This document shows, in pieces, positions 34,999 to 47,910 of a DNA stretch of 64,000 nt. The notes beneath the pieces are model-generated. The model saw only the letters and a list, made by a program, of their open reading frames with translations, had not been told where the DNA came from and did not search any database. The DNA is from Kitagawia praeruptora (Eukaryota > Streptophyta > Magnoliopsida > Apiales > Apiaceae): NCBI GenBank assembly GCA_037693485.1, contig CM075344.1:17940501-18004500 (forward strand), in the 5' to 3' direction. The position numbers were made by a program, and so were the translations under genes. How positions within the stretch are numbered: position 1 is the first letter of the stretch; each line of letters starts with the position of its first letter.

Positions 34999-36374
34999 TC
35001 CCCCCTCAAGTTAGGAGGGGCAAAGTAGTTGCAGACTCCTAACTTGGAGCTGAGAAACTGAAGTTGAGCTGCAGACAAAGACTTGGTAAAAATGTCTGCA
35101 GGTTGAAGTTTAGAGGCAATATGAACAGGTTTAATAACCCCTTGTTGAAGTTTCTCACGAACGAGATGACAATCGATAGCAAAATGCTTTGTACGCTCGT
35201 GGAAAACAGGATTGGAAGCAATATAAATGGCAGACTGATTGTCACAGAAAAGAGTGGCAGGTGCAAACTTTGGCAGTTTGAGCTCAGAAAATAAAGAAAG
35301 GAGCCAAGAAACCTCACAAGTGACATCTGCCATTGCCCGATACTCAGCTTCGGCTGAAGAACGAGACACAGTAGGCTGTTTCTTACTACGCCAACTAACC
35401 AAAGAAGAGCCAAGCAAAACACCATAACCAGTAACTGATCTTCGTGTTAGTTGACAGCAAGCCCAGTCAGCATCACAGAATGCAGTCAAAGTTAAAGAAC
35501 TTTTTGCAGGGAAAAAGATGCCTTGACCACAGGTACCTTTCAAATATCGTAACAGCATGTAAGTGGCTTGTAAATGAATAGGCTTAGGATGAGCCAAAAA
35601 CTGTGAAAGAGTATGCACAGTATATGCAATATCAGGCCGAGACAGAGTAAGATAAATCAATCTTCCCATAATTCTTCGATACAAACTCACATAAGAAATA
35701 TCATCCACATCCTGTGTAGTAAGAAGAGCATGATTTTGCTCTAAAGGTAAGGCGGAAGGTTTACAATCTAAGCAACCAGTATCTTTTAACAAATCCAAGG
35801 TATATTTGCGTTGATTCAAGTAAATACCAGCATCTGACCTTGCAATTTCAATACCCAAAAAATACTTAAGAGGACCCAAGTCCTTGATTTTGAACTGAGA
35901 GCTTAAAAACACCTTAACAGCTTGTAGTTGATCAACATTATTACCAGCCAAGATCATGTCATCTACGTAGACAAGAAGAATAGAAATGGAATTGTTGTGA
36001 TGTAGGATAAACATACTGTTGTCACTATGAGTTTGTTTAAAACCATAGCGAATTAAAGCAGTAGAAAGCTTGACAAACCATTGACGAGGGGCTTGACGAA
36101 GACCATATAAAGACTTTTTGAGTCGACATGCTAGAGGCTGATTAGGATATTTCTGCAAGACCTCAAGAGAAGGAGAATAGCCTGGAGGAAGAGTCATATA
36201 AACCTCTTCCATAAGATCACCATGTAAAAACGCATTGGTCACATCTAATTGACCAATAGACCATCCCTGACTGGCTGTAAGTGCAAGTAATACACGAAAA
36301 GAAGTCATCTTAGCGACTGGAGCAAACGTCTCAAAAAAAATCCAAACCATGTGTTTGAGTGAAGCCCTTGGCAA
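34893..36374 (-). pseudogene. copia RT-RNase H fragment (unit B)
   Basis: The translation appears identical to the unit A fragment. It has the same extra A and the same truncation point, so the damage predates the A/B duplication. Confidence 0.88.
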
Positions 36375-36377
36375 CTA

Positions 36378-39300
36378 TCAACTTTAACATATATTATAAA
36401 GACTTATATAATATTTTTTATCCATTAAATTGAACAATAAAAAAAATTATGACATCAATATCAAATTCTAATAGCTAATACAATCTTTTCTAGTGAGTCG
36501 TCTTCTCGTTAAATACGTTTTGAGTCGCTCTTATTTGGAACCGAAATTCTAACTAATTATATAAAGAAAGTAAATTCCAAATTTTATATTCTTTAAACTT
36601 TCTAATATTTATAGAGTTTTAAAAATGAAAATACATCTTATTTTTTCTGTATATTATAGATATTCATGTACTTATTTACAACTTCTGCATGAGAATGTCT
36701 TTCTGTTATGTTAACATATAAAAAAATTAAATTCGAAGACTTTTCGTTACGGGAATAATATTAAATTTATGGATATATTTTTCTAATGCAAGTATAATTA
36801 ACTTGTATAAAAAAGATAAAATAAAGGATTTCTAGGAAAAAAGATATATAATTTTAAAAATCGTGTAAGACGTCTCCACCGTCCTCGTATTCTACTTCTA
36901 TTAATAAAACATTTCTATTTTATGTATTCCTTATATATTCAAACATTTTTATACGGTCTTCTCTAATGAATCGCTTTCTCGTTAAACACGGTTATTACTA
37001 TTTATCTACTCCCTGGTTAAGACCAAAAACCTAACTTTTACATGTATCACTTGTATGATAATGTTTATCCATAAAAATCAAATCCTAAAAATAAAATAAA
37101 ATTTATAACATCAAAATGATATTTTAATAGCTAATACAATCTTTCATAGTGAGCCGTCTTCCTGTTAAACACGTTTCGAGCCGCTCTCGTTTGGGTCGAA
37201 ATTCCAAATTCATTACATATTATTATTGATACTTATCTTACACAACAACTTTTTTCCTTAAAATTAAAACCTAAAAAATAGAGTGAATTCCAATTTATAC
37301 TTTATCTAGACTTTCTAAAATTTATGGAGTTTTAGAAAATGAAAGCACATCTTATTTTCTCTTTATATTATAGATACTTCTATTTTTATTTAGGATTTCA
37401 GCATGCGAATGTTCTTTTATAATGTTAACACATCAATTCTTTTCTTTTAAATACGATGACTTTTTTATGATAATAGTATTGGATTTATGAATAAATTTTC
37501 CTAATAGAAGTATAATTAACTTATATAAAAAATATATAATTTAAGAAGATCGTACTTTCTATAAAATATTTAGTTATATGGATGCTCTATATATTCAAAC
37601 ACATATTCTACTTCTAATAGAACTTTTATTTATATGTTTTTCTATAAATTCGAACTCTTATTCTCTATAAATTCAAACTCATATTCTACTTCCAATAGAA
37701 CTTTTAATCGTATGCTTTATAAATACTTATTCTACTTCCAATAGAAACTTTTATTTATATGTTTTTTCTATAAATTTGAACTCTTATCTCTATAAATTCG
37801 AACTCCTATATTCTACTTTCAATAGAACTTTTAATCATATGCTTTATAAATACTTATTCTACTTACAATAGAACTTCTAATCATATGTCTTCTTATAAAT
37901 TCGAACTCTTCACCACTATAAATTTGAACACCTATTTTACTTCTAATATGTTAAATGATATTTTTATATTTATAAGTATTTAAAATTCTAAAATTCTAGA
38001 AAGAAAGTAAATTCCAAATTTTATATTCTTTAAACTTTCTAATATTTATAGAGTTTTAAAAATGAAAATACATCTTATTTTTTCTGTATATTATAGATAT
38101 TCATGTACTTATTTACAACTTCTGCATGAGAATGTCTTTCTGTTATGTTAACATATTAAAAAAATTAAATTCGAAGACTTTTCGTTACGGGAATAATATT
38201 AAATTTATGGATATATTTTTCTAATGCAAGTATAATTAACTTGTATAAAAAAGATAAAATAAAGGATTTCTAGGAAAAAAGATATATAATTTTAAAAATC
38301 GTGTAAGACGTCTCCACCGTCCTCGTATTCTACTTCTATTAATAAAACATTTCTATTTTATGTATTCCTTATATATTCAAACATTTTTATACGGTCTTCT
38401 CTAATGAATCGCTTTCTCGTTAAACACGGTTATTACTATTTATCTGCTCCCTAGTTAAGACCAAAAACTTAACTTTTACATGTATCACTTGTATGATAAT
38501 GTTTATCCATAAAAATCAAATCCTAAAAATAAAATAAAATTTATAACATCAAAATGATATTTTAATAGCTAATACAATCTTTCATAGTGAGCCGTTTTCC
38601 TGTTAAACACGTTTCGAGCCGCTCTCGTTTGGGTCGAAATTCCAAATTCATTACATATTATTATTGATACTTATTTACACAACAACTTTTTTCCTTAAAA
38701 TTAAAACCTAAAAAATAGAGTGAATTCCAATTTATACTTTATCTAGACTTTCTAAAATTTATGGAGTTTTAGAAAATGAAAGCACATCTTATTTTCTCTT
38801 TATATTATAGATACTTCTATTTTTATTTAGGATTTCTGCATGAGAATGTTCTTTTATAATGTTAACACATCAATTCTTTTATTTTAAATACGATGACTTT
38901 TTTATGATAATAGTATTGAATTTATGAATAAATTTTCCTAATAGAAGTATAATTAACTTATATAAAAAATTTATAATTTAAGAAGATCATACTTTCTATA
39001 AAATATTTAGTTATATGGATGCTCTATATATTCAAACACATATTCTACTTCTAATAGAACTTTTATTTATATATTTTTCTATAAATTCGAACTCTTATTC
39101 TCTATAAATTCAAACTCCTATTCTACTTCCAATAGAACTTTTAATCGTATGCTTTATAAATACTTATTCTACTTCCAATAGAAACTTTTATTTATATGTT
39201 TTTTTTTTATAAATTTGAACTCTTATCTCTATAAATTCGAACTCCTATATTCTACTTTCAATAGAACTTTTAATCAAATGCTTTATAAATACTTATTCTA

Positions 39301-40870
39301 CTTACAATAGAACTTCTAATCATATGTCTTCATATAAATTCGAACTCTTCACCACTATAAATTCGAACACCTATTTTACTTCTAATATGTTAAATGATAT
39401 TTTTATATTTATAAGTATTTAAAATTCTAAAATTCTAGAAAGAAAGTAAATTCCAAATTTTATATATTCTTTAAACTTTCTAATATTTATAGAGTTTAAA
39501 AAATGAAAATACATCTTATTTTTTCTGTATATTATAGATATTCATGTACTTATTTACAACTTCTGCATGAGAATGTCTTTCTGTTATGTTAACATATAAA
39601 AAAATTAAATTCGAAGACTTTTCGTTACGGGAATAATATTAAATTTATGGATATATTTTTCTAATGCAAGTATAATTAACTTGTATAAAAAAGATAAAAT
39701 AAAGGATTTCTAGGAAAAAAGATATATAATTCTAAAAATCGTGTAAGACGTCTCCACCGTCCTCGTATTCTACTTCTATTAATAAAACATTTCTATTTTA
39801 TGTATTCCTTATATATTCAAACATTTTTATACGGTCTTCTCTAATGAATCGCTTTCTCGTTAAACACAGTTATTACTATTTATCTGCTCCCTAGTTAAGA
39901 CCAAAAACCTAACTTTTACATGTATCACTTGTATGATAATGTTTATCCATAAAAATCAAATCCTAAAAATAAAATAAAATTTATAACATCAAAATGATAT
40001 TTTAATAGCTAATACAATCTTTCATAGTGAGCCGTCTTCCTGTTAAACACGTTTCGAGCCGCTCTCGTTTGGGTCGAAATTCCAAATTCATTACATATTA
40101 TTATTGATACTTATCTTACACAACAACTTTTTTCCTTAAAATTAAAACCTAAAAAATAGAGTGAATTACAATTTATACTTTATCTAGACTTTCTAAAATT
40201 TATGGAGTTTTAGAAAATGAAAGCATATCTTATTTTCTCTTTATATTATAGATACTTCTATTTTTATTTAGGATTTCTGCATGAGAATGTTCTTTTATAA
40301 TGTTAACACATCAATTCTTTTCTTTTAAATACGATGACTTTTTTATGATAATAGTATTGGATTTATGAATAAATTTTCCTAATAGAAGTATAATTAACTT
40401 ATATAAAAAATATATAATTTAAGAAGATCATACTTTCTATAAAATATTTAGTTATATGGATGCTCTATATATTCAAACACATATTCTACTTCTAATAGAA
40501 CTTTTATTTATATGTTTTTCTATAAATTCGAACTCTTATTCTCTATAAATTCAAACTCCTATTCTACTTCCAATAGAACTTTTAATCGTATGCTTTATAA
40601 ATACTTATTCTACTTCCAATAGAAACTTTTATTTATATGTTTTTTCTATAAATTTGAACTCTTATCTCTATAAATTCGAACTCCTATATTCTACTTTCAA
40701 TAGAACTTTTAATCATATGCTTTATAAATACTTATTGTACTTACAATAGAACTTCTAATCATATGTCTTCTTATAAATTCGAACTCTTCACCACTATAAA
40801 TTCGAATACCTATTTTACTTCTAGTATGTTAAATGATATTTTTATAAGTATTTAAAATTCTAAAATTCTA
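36378..40870. repeat. 1.44-kb satellite array, three copies (unit B)
   Basis: Same array (anchors at 36567, 38004 and 39443). Differences from A are few; for example, A lacks about 13 bp (CTAATGAATCGC region, near 19481) that B keeps at about 39841. Confidence 0.92.
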
Positions 40871-41078
40871 GAAAATTAGAAAAATAGATTGAGACGATCT
40901 TAGAGCGCCACCTAAACTCCCGCGTACCCTCCTTTATATATATATATATTGATGATTGATGTTAATTTTTTTAAATTGATTCTGAATTTCTGATGTCAAA
41001 TGTTAAGGTCTACTAGTAATTAGTTACAATGTAATTAATACTGATAGATTTTTATATTTATATAAATTGTATTAATAA
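40871..41078. other. satellite-to-unit-C junction segment
   Basis: Same segment as at 20511-20708, with a slightly shorter TA run. Confidence 0.75.
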
Positions 41079-41498
41079 AAATATTTTAAATTGTTAATTT
41101 AACTAATCTGGGTAATTTGGAAAATTTTGATACTCATTCGATATCTTTAACATTGCTCTTACTTTGAATGTTAATTTAGTGATTTTTATAAATTAATAAG
41201 TACGGAGTAGTAAATAGATAAATTAAAGTTTGTTATATCATTATGGGGTATTTTCTATTATATTTTTAGTGCAAATTATCCAATAACAAGTTTTATGAAT
41301 TTATAGTTGTATTTGGCGATGACGTTGATTCAAATTATTGAATTGTATTTTTGCAAAATGTTTTGAAAAAAACCATATTTTTACCATTTTTCTACAAAAT
41401 TCGAATTTTTTGCTTGCAAAAATATTGAAGGAATTTTTGCAATTTTGTTCAAGTTAGTATTTTTAAGAAAACCTCAATTTCTTGATGATTATCTGGTA

Positions 41499-41712
41499 CC
41501 AAAAAGGTCAAATAATAATTTGCAACCTTCGCTAAATCTAGCTCTCACCTCTTGGTCTTGATGTATCTCCCTCGTTTCCTCTACGAAATATCGGTTCGAA
41601 TCTTGTCAAAAATAAGATGGATGTGTGAATATAAAAAAAAAATTCGCTAAATCCGTAATGGATAGATGACCAACAATCTGCAGTTTTCACCACAATTAGA
41701 TAATCAAATCGA
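41499..41712 (-). pseudogene. F-box gene relic (unit C)
   Basis: Same relic as in units A and B, split by the same SINE. The F-box helix homology lies at 41643-41712. Confidence 0.75.
41539..41642 (+). mobile_element. SINE, unit C copy
   Basis: Same SINE with identical flanking TTCGCTAAATC repeats. Its presence in all three units puts this insertion before the duplication. Confidence 0.8.
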
Positions 41713-42193
41713 CGAGTATAGGGAGAGCCCTCACCTTTAGCTAGATATAGGAAAGCCACTGTCAGACAACCTGATACATTACACTACTCAAGAAAATAAG
41801 CTTAGCCAAGCTTTTCGAAACAGCCATTGAACAAATACGGAGAGCAGCATCAATTGAATCTAACATATTAAAAGGTGACAAGTTAAGAACAAAGTCCAGC
41901 TATATGTGATCAAACATCAAATAGAGGGGACATTGAAGTATAGAATCAGATCAAGACCACGAACATTAGAAACTCTATCAATGAGACATCACTCCGTGGC
42001 GCTCTACAACTCGAAGTACAAACTTGAGAGAAAAAAAAAACAAGGGTTCTGAAACATCAAGAAAACAATTTCTACTATCACTGCATGTTACATCATAATA
42101 TCCATATGTTTCCACTTACCAGGTTCCACAATGAGTTCCATGACTGATGGATATTTTCAATCATAATTGTATTAGCTGATATGTAGACGCACA

Positions 42194-42348
42194 TTAGGTT
42201 CGAAAAGGTAGCCAGCCAATTGATTTTTTAAAAGGTTCTCAATGGAGACGCCCATTGCAGCCAGCCAATTGACTTTAAAAGGTTCAATAGAGACCCTTAT
42301 TAGGTTCGTAAAGATAGCCAGCCAATTGACTTTAAAAGGTTCAATGGA
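42194..42348. repeat. three-copy ~55-bp tandem repeat (unit C)
   Basis: Same three-copy repeat as at 1435-1589. Confidence 0.75.
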
Positions 42349-42992
42349 CTAGAGTCAGACAAGAACAGGGCTATAGGGAGACTAACATCACATGCTAGAG
42401 TCGAATCAAGTTTTTAGGTTGCAGAAACTCTTCTGTTCTCTGCTGCAAAAATTTCATTGTAGATTACACAACTGATATGGTACTCCTATCTTATTTTGGG
42501 CAGGTTAAAGTTTTAAGTTGCTGCAGCCTGCAAATTTACCATGATGCATTTGATAAACCTCTGTTGTAGACTTGTAGGTGTAAGATATTTAATTTTTTGT
42601 TGTTTACATGCACCCGAACCAAAAATTGCAGTCCTATTACTTCAAGATACTACCAAGCAGATTCTCAAACCCTGCATAAATTCATCTTAAAGATCATAAA
42701 TGATAAAACTGCACACTATGCCAAGAACCAAAGTGAAAGATAATGAATAAGAAAGCGATCGGTAGTCCTCCAAGACTGAAAACTCCCATTTTATGCTTAT
42801 ACAAGTAACCAGTCCAATATCAATGAAGAAGACTACTTTGCGCGCATAAGAACATTTTTAACGACGTTAAAAGAAACCTTTGTGTCAGTAGTTGCCAGAT
42901 TAAAGATGCCATGTATTACATCAACTGTAAAACAAATCGCCCCTTCCAAATGTGAATGTCTGCCGGGCAAGTAAAGTACAAGCCTCGAGGCT

Positions 42993-43775
42993 TTAGATTT
43001 GGATGAGTTGTTTAGAATAACGAAGTAAATAGAATAAATCGAGTAGGAGGGCGTCTGAGCCAGCTTCTTTTCTGGTGCTTTTGTTTAAACCACGCATAAT
43101 TGTAAAACAATCTGGATTTTTCAAACGGGATCCAATTCTATCGCTCTCCAATACCTTTGGGCCATAGTAGCTGAAAAGAACAAAAATGAGGGAAACAATC
43201 CGGAGCAAGGCATTAATAAAAAATAAAAGTAGTATAATCAAAAAACCCAAAATTAAGAAATCTCAGAATAAATTTGATATCTAAAGAATATCATCGGCTC
43301 ATCGCACCATACTCATCCCTACAGGTAAGGATTGGAATTAAGCAACTTACCCGAGAACACGGAAGGCGGCCTTGATGTTATGCAAGCCTTCTTCGGCATG
43401 CTTAAACAGAAGATAATGATATAGGCATCCATCTCCGCATGCAATCCACAGAGCATACAAGTCCTTCCAACTCCAATCAAATTTTTTGTAGTCGTTGCTA
43501 AATCTAGTGTGATGGATGCTGAAGCCCATCTTCTTCCATCTATTCCTCCAAGAATTACTAGCAAGACACATGTTTTTCCAAAATTCTTCGTCGTCAGGAA
43601 TACTTCGAATACTCGTTATCAATCTTCGCCATTCATTATCCATGCATGCGAGGTTTGCTAAATCTGTAACGGGTAGATGACTAATAATCTGCAGTTTTAG
43701 GTCAGTTGGAAGTAGTTCAAAGTAATTACATGTTTCGATCTTCTTGTGCTTCCGCATCTTCTTGTGCTTCCGCAT
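42993..43775 (-). CDS. F-box protein gene, two exons (unit C), uninterrupted upstream
   Basis: Exon 1 is 43775-43351 (425 bp) and exon 2 is 43170-42993 (178 bp). Splicing gives 201 codons with no internal stop. The F-box is at residues about 16-52 and should bind SKP1 in an SCF E3 ligase. The C-terminal region ends in a Leu-rich segment (LLLDLFYLLRYSKQL). This is the only copy whose upstream sequence (43776 onward) is uninterrupted, so it is the best candidate for an expressed gene. At 200 residues it is short for a plant F-box protein and has no recognisable substrate domain. It may be a minimal or decayed family member. Splicing is inferred from consensus sites, not transcripts. Confidence 0.75.
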
Positions 43776-43782
43776 CTTGTTA

Positions 43783-44174
43783 GGTCTTCGCAATTTGAGA
43801 CAGGACGTTATTATTACGAGTACGATTTTATATAACCTGTGCGATGTTTTAGATATATTTTAATTTTAATTTTCGACTTTTATAAAATAGGATAGATTAG
43901 CTCTTCAAAGTAAACCTAATGGATTGTTTGGCTGTGTTTATTAGATGGTCTATGTAACTTTGTAAAAGGTGTAGCTCGTTTGCTGATTTTAAACTTGTAC
44001 TTTAATATGTAGTTTTTAAATTTTTGTTTATAAAAATAACACTAACTTATAACCAGCCATGCATGGGTTTTTTATATGAAATAAATTTATTTTATGTTAA
44101 ACTTATATTTTTATATAATTATTATTTTTAATAATTATTTTAATTTTAATTTAAATAATATATATATATATATA
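43783..44174. promoter_or_regulatory. probable F-box upstream/promoter region (unit C)
   Basis: This is the uninterrupted upstream DNA of the unit C F-box gene, ending at the foldback element. It is AT-rich; no specific TATA element or transcription start can be assigned with confidence. No gene of its own. Confidence 0.35.
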
Positions 44175-44569
44175 GGGTTAGGTTCTAGAGAGAACACCCT
44201 TAAAAAGAGAACGAGAACACATCATTTAACCATTGAATCTATTAGATCTAATGGCCCCGCCAAGGGCACCCAATACAAAAAATTCTTATAATTCTACCTC
44301 TATCCATTCATTAGAAAAAAATAAAATTTTTTTAAAAAAATAATGATGATGATGATGATGATGTCACTGTGACGTCATAACAGGTTTTTTGAAAATTTTT
44401 CTTGAAATTTTTTTTTTTGAATTTTTTTATGAATGGATAGAGGGTAGAATTATAAGACTTTTTTTGTATTGGGTGCCCCTGGCGGGGCCATTAGATCTAA
44501 TAGATTCAATGGTTAGATGATGTGTTCTCTCGTTCTCTTTTTAAGGGTGTTCTCTCTAGAACCTTGGCC
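44175..44569. mobile_element. foldback element, unit C
   Basis: Same element without the 25-bp duplication, and with a 2-bp difference in the left arm (AACGAGAAC against AACGAGAGAAC). Helitron 1 begins 3 bp beyond its right end. Confidence 0.82.
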
Positions 44570-44699
44570 ATATCTATATATTATAAATTAGTGGATAGCC
44601 CTTACCTAAGGTTCGGTATCCATATTTAGGTTTGGACAAAATTTTGTATTCATTTTGATCCACTGGATAATCCATTTTTAGGTTTGGTATCCATATTAC

Positions 44700-46210
44700 G
44701 TTTGGGAAAGATCCAAATTTAGTATTTGACCCATTGTTAATTAAAGAAAGTTTGTATACAAATTTAAATACTATTAATATATTCTCTTAATATTTATGGT
44801 AAGATTATTAATGAAAATTTGACTAAATCTTTTAATTTTGGCAAGCTTATTAATATATATATATCACATAACAGATATGGAAAATTTAAATAATTTTATC
44901 TTTTATTGCATTTGTTATAATATAGAAAAATAATATTTTATTGATATTATTTCTTTCAATATTAATTTATTTGATCTTAAATATAAAATTATTTTTTTAT
45001 TTAATTTTCATTATTATATATCATAATTATTATAAAATTTAAATTTAAACTACCATGTGCGTAGCACGGGCACATAATAGATATTGGAAATCTAAATAAT
45101 TTTATATTTGACCAATTGTTAATTGAAGAAAGTTTGTATACTATTAATATATTCTCTTAATATTTATGGTAAGATTATTAATGAAAATTTGACTAAATCT
45201 TTTAATTTTGGCAAGCTTATTAATATATATATCACATAACAGATATGGAAAATTTAAATAATTTTATCTTTTATTGCATTTGTTATAATATAGAAAAATA
45301 ATATTTTATTGATATTATTTCTTTCAATATTAATTTATTTGATCTTAAATATAAAATTATTTTTTTATTTAATTTTTATTATTATATATCATAATTATTA
45401 TAAATTTAAATTTAAACTACCATGTGCGTAGCACGGGCACATAATAGTTATTGGAAATTGAAATAATTTTATATTTGACCCATTGTTAATTGAAGAAAGT
45501 TTGTATACTATTAATATATTCTCTTAATATTTATGGTAAGATTATTAATGAAAATTTGACTAAATCTTTTAATTTTGGCAAGCTTATTAATATATATATC
45601 ACATAACAGATATGGAAAATTTAAATAATTTTATCTTTTATTGCATTTGTTATAATATAGAAAAATAATATTTTATTGATATTATTTCTTTCAATATTAA
45701 TTTATTTGATCTTAAATATAAAATTATTTTTTTTATTTAATTTTTATTATTATATATCATAATTATTATAAAATTTAAATTTAAACTACCATGTGCGTAG
45801 CACGGGCACATAATAGTTATTGGAAATCTAAATAATTTTATATTTGACCCATTGTTAATTGAAGAAAGTTTGTATACAAATTTAAATACTATTAATATAT
45901 TCTCTTAATATTTATGGTAAGATTATTAATGAAAATTTGACTAAATCTTTTAATTTTGGCAAGCTTATTAATATATAAATCACATAACATATATGGAAAA
46001 TTTAAATAATTTTATCTTTGATTGCATTTGTTATAATATAGAAAAATATATTTTATTAATATTATTTCTTTCAATATTAATTTATTTGATCTTAAATATA
46101 AAGTTATTTTTTTTATTTAATTTTTATTATTATATATCATAATTATTATAAAATTTAAATTTAAATTTAAACTACCATGTGCGTAGCACGGACACATAAT
46201 AGATATAGAA
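44700..46210 (+). repeat. four ~370-bp tandem repeats with terminal hairpins, inside Helitron 1
   Basis: Units end with CCATGTGCGTAGCACGGGCA at about 45052, 45420, 45788 and 46174 (spacing 368, 368 and 386 bp). The GTGCGTAGCAC core is a short palindrome resembling a Helitron 3' hairpin, followed by CATAATAG. The unit body is AT-rich with no ORF. Confidence 0.85.
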
Positions 46211-46429
46211 AATCTAAATAATTTTATCTTGAGAATTTACAAAAAATACTAGGTTTAAAGTTTTTCTTTGCAAAAATTCATTATCCTTTAATTCTTTGCA
46301 TATTTACTATCTTAATTGCAAAAATAATATCTTTCCTCTTTCAACCCAATTTTAATTTTTTTTAAAAAAAAAACTTTTTAAAAAAATAATTCGGATTACT
46401 GTTCATCGATTTTTTTTTTTTTTAATGTA

Positions 46430-46600
46430 GAATGATTTTAGTGGATTTGGGTTGCAAGACCCCGCCAGGGGCCATATTCAACTAAATGCAACCACATGCA
46501 ACTTTTTTTTAAGGTGGGGTGATTTTGGTTTGCAAGGCCCCGCCAGGGACCATATTCAACTCAACGCAAGTGAAAAATGAAAGTCGCATGTGGTTGCATT
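46430..46600. repeat. two-copy GC-containing repeat in Helitron 1
   Basis: Two copies of a motif with TTGCAAG-CCCCGCCAGGG and CCATATTCAACT-AA-GCAA. Unlike the surrounding AT-rich DNA, and not coding. Confidence 0.6.
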
Positions 46601-46654
46601 CAGTTGCATAAGAAATGTTCCATTTTTTAGTTGTCATTTTCGACCACTTTTTTG

Positions 46655-46656
<2 letters not shown>

Positions 46657-46710
<54 letters not shown>
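46657..46710. repeat. (AT)n microsatellite
   Basis: 27 uninterrupted AT dinucleotides inside Helitron 1. Confidence 0.95.
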
Positions 46711-46712
<2 letters not shown>

Positions 46713-46795
46713 TCAGGTTCGGATCCATATTCAGGTTTGATAGATATCTATGATCCATTATAGTTTTAAATTATATGCTTAGAATTAGGTTCGGG

Positions 46796-47400
46796 ATCCG
46801 TTTAAATTACCCATCCAGTTATATGATATGATCCATATTTTAAAATATATTGACCCGATAATTTATAAAATACACATGACAAACGACTCTTGCCAAAAAT
46901 TATTTCCTTGATAATACCAAAAATTTGGCAGTTGTTATTATAAATGCCAAATAATTGGTTATAATTATAATGGGCCCGCCAGGGCCATCCAATTAAAACA
47001 ATCTTGCCAAAAAAAAATTCCTTGACAAAAACAATCTTGCCAAAAAAAAATTCCTTGACACGAATTATTTTGTTTCCAAAAATTATTTCCTTTCTAACAA
47101 TTGTCAATTATAATTATAATGGGCCCGCCAGGGCCATCCAATTAAAACATTCTTGCCAAATCCGTTTATATTACCCATCCATTTATATAATATGATCCAT
47201 ATTTTAAAATATATTGACTCGATATTATATAAAATACACATCATGACAAACCACTCTTGCCAAAAATTATTTCCTTGATAATACCAAAAAAATATTAACA
47301 AATGATTTTGATTGGTTATAATTATAATGTGTCCGCCAGGACCATCCAATTAAAATATTTCAAAATGCCAAAATATTATTTCCTTCACAAAACACAAATT
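46796..47400. repeat. ~363-bp direct repeat in Helitron 1
   Basis: Two diverged copies starting CCGTTTA-ATTACCCATCCA at about 46798 and 47161. They share CTCTTGCCAAAAATTATTTC and GGGCCCGCCAGGGCCATCCA-type segments. The ORFs over this region are by-products of the repeat. Confidence 0.75.
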
Positions 47401-47910
47401 ATTTTCTTAACATTCTTGCCAAAAATTATTTCCTTCCACAAATTTTAAATTATTTTAATTTTTTTTTAATCCATATTCAGGTTTGATAGATATCCATGAC
47501 CTATTATAGTAGTAAATTATATGCTTAGGATTAGGTTATAGTGCGGTATAACTTAAATTTTTTTGATATTATGATTTAATTATTTTAATTTATTCTTTAT
47601 ATCTACTACTATTACATTCATGATATAGTTGACATAACTAAAATAATGTTATAGTGTTCAATTTTTTGATGTTTTTAAAATAAATTAATATATTAATAAT
47701 TTCTTATATTAATTGTAATTTAAATTATCAAAACAAACTCATGTTCTTAAAGAATTTAACATTTTAATTTATTAAAGTAGGCAACTTTTTAATACTACTA
47801 CCAATTTTTATTTCTATATTGTAAAATTATATACTATAATTTATTAAAATTTAAAATAAATTTTATTTAAAATATGAACTCCCGTGTGCGAAGCACGGGC
47901 ATTAAACTAG

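Larger units (their letters stand above)
34684..36377 (-). mobile_element. Ty1/copia element, 3' portion only (unit B)
   Basis: Same truncated element as in unit A, with its LTR at 34684-34998 and the same abrupt junction with satellite at about 36377. Confidence 0.88.
20709..41078 (+). repeat. tandem duplication unit B (20.4 kb)
   Basis: This is a direct repeat of unit A with the same order of elements. It shares with A, but not C, the LINE plus gypsy insertion, a 25-bp duplication in the foldback element, the copia-satellite fusion and an extra A in the copia reverse transcriptase. It differs by private nonsense changes in the gypsy and LINE coding regions. Confidence 0.95.
44573..47910 (+). 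mobile_element. Helitron 1 (non-autonomous, 3338 bp)
   Basis: The 5' end is TCTATATATTATAAA. The 3' end is a hairpin (CCCGTG...CACGGG, 47881-47899) followed by ATTAAACTAG. It sits exactly between A and T. Removing it gives GGCCATA joined to TATATATTTAATTAATG, which is precisely the sequence in units A and B (10281 on). TC/CTAG ends, a subterminal hairpin, no target duplication and A-T insertion are diagnostic of rolling-circle Helitrons. No Rep/helicase ORF is present. The interior is tandem repeats and AT-rich DNA. Confidence 0.93.

Noticed and set aside
44094..44291. 65-codon ORF across the foldback arm
   Set aside because: AT-rich run plus foldback arm; no coding features.
44700..46210. 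CRISPR-like array (regular palindromic repeats)
   Set aside because: Units are ~370 bp, AT-rich and nearly identical throughout, with no short repeats alternating with unique spacers, and the context is a plant Helitron.
46802..47349. Overlapping 101- and 81-codon minus-strand ORFs in Helitron 1
   Set aside because: They arise from the ~363-bp direct repeat and share repeated peptides; no domain.
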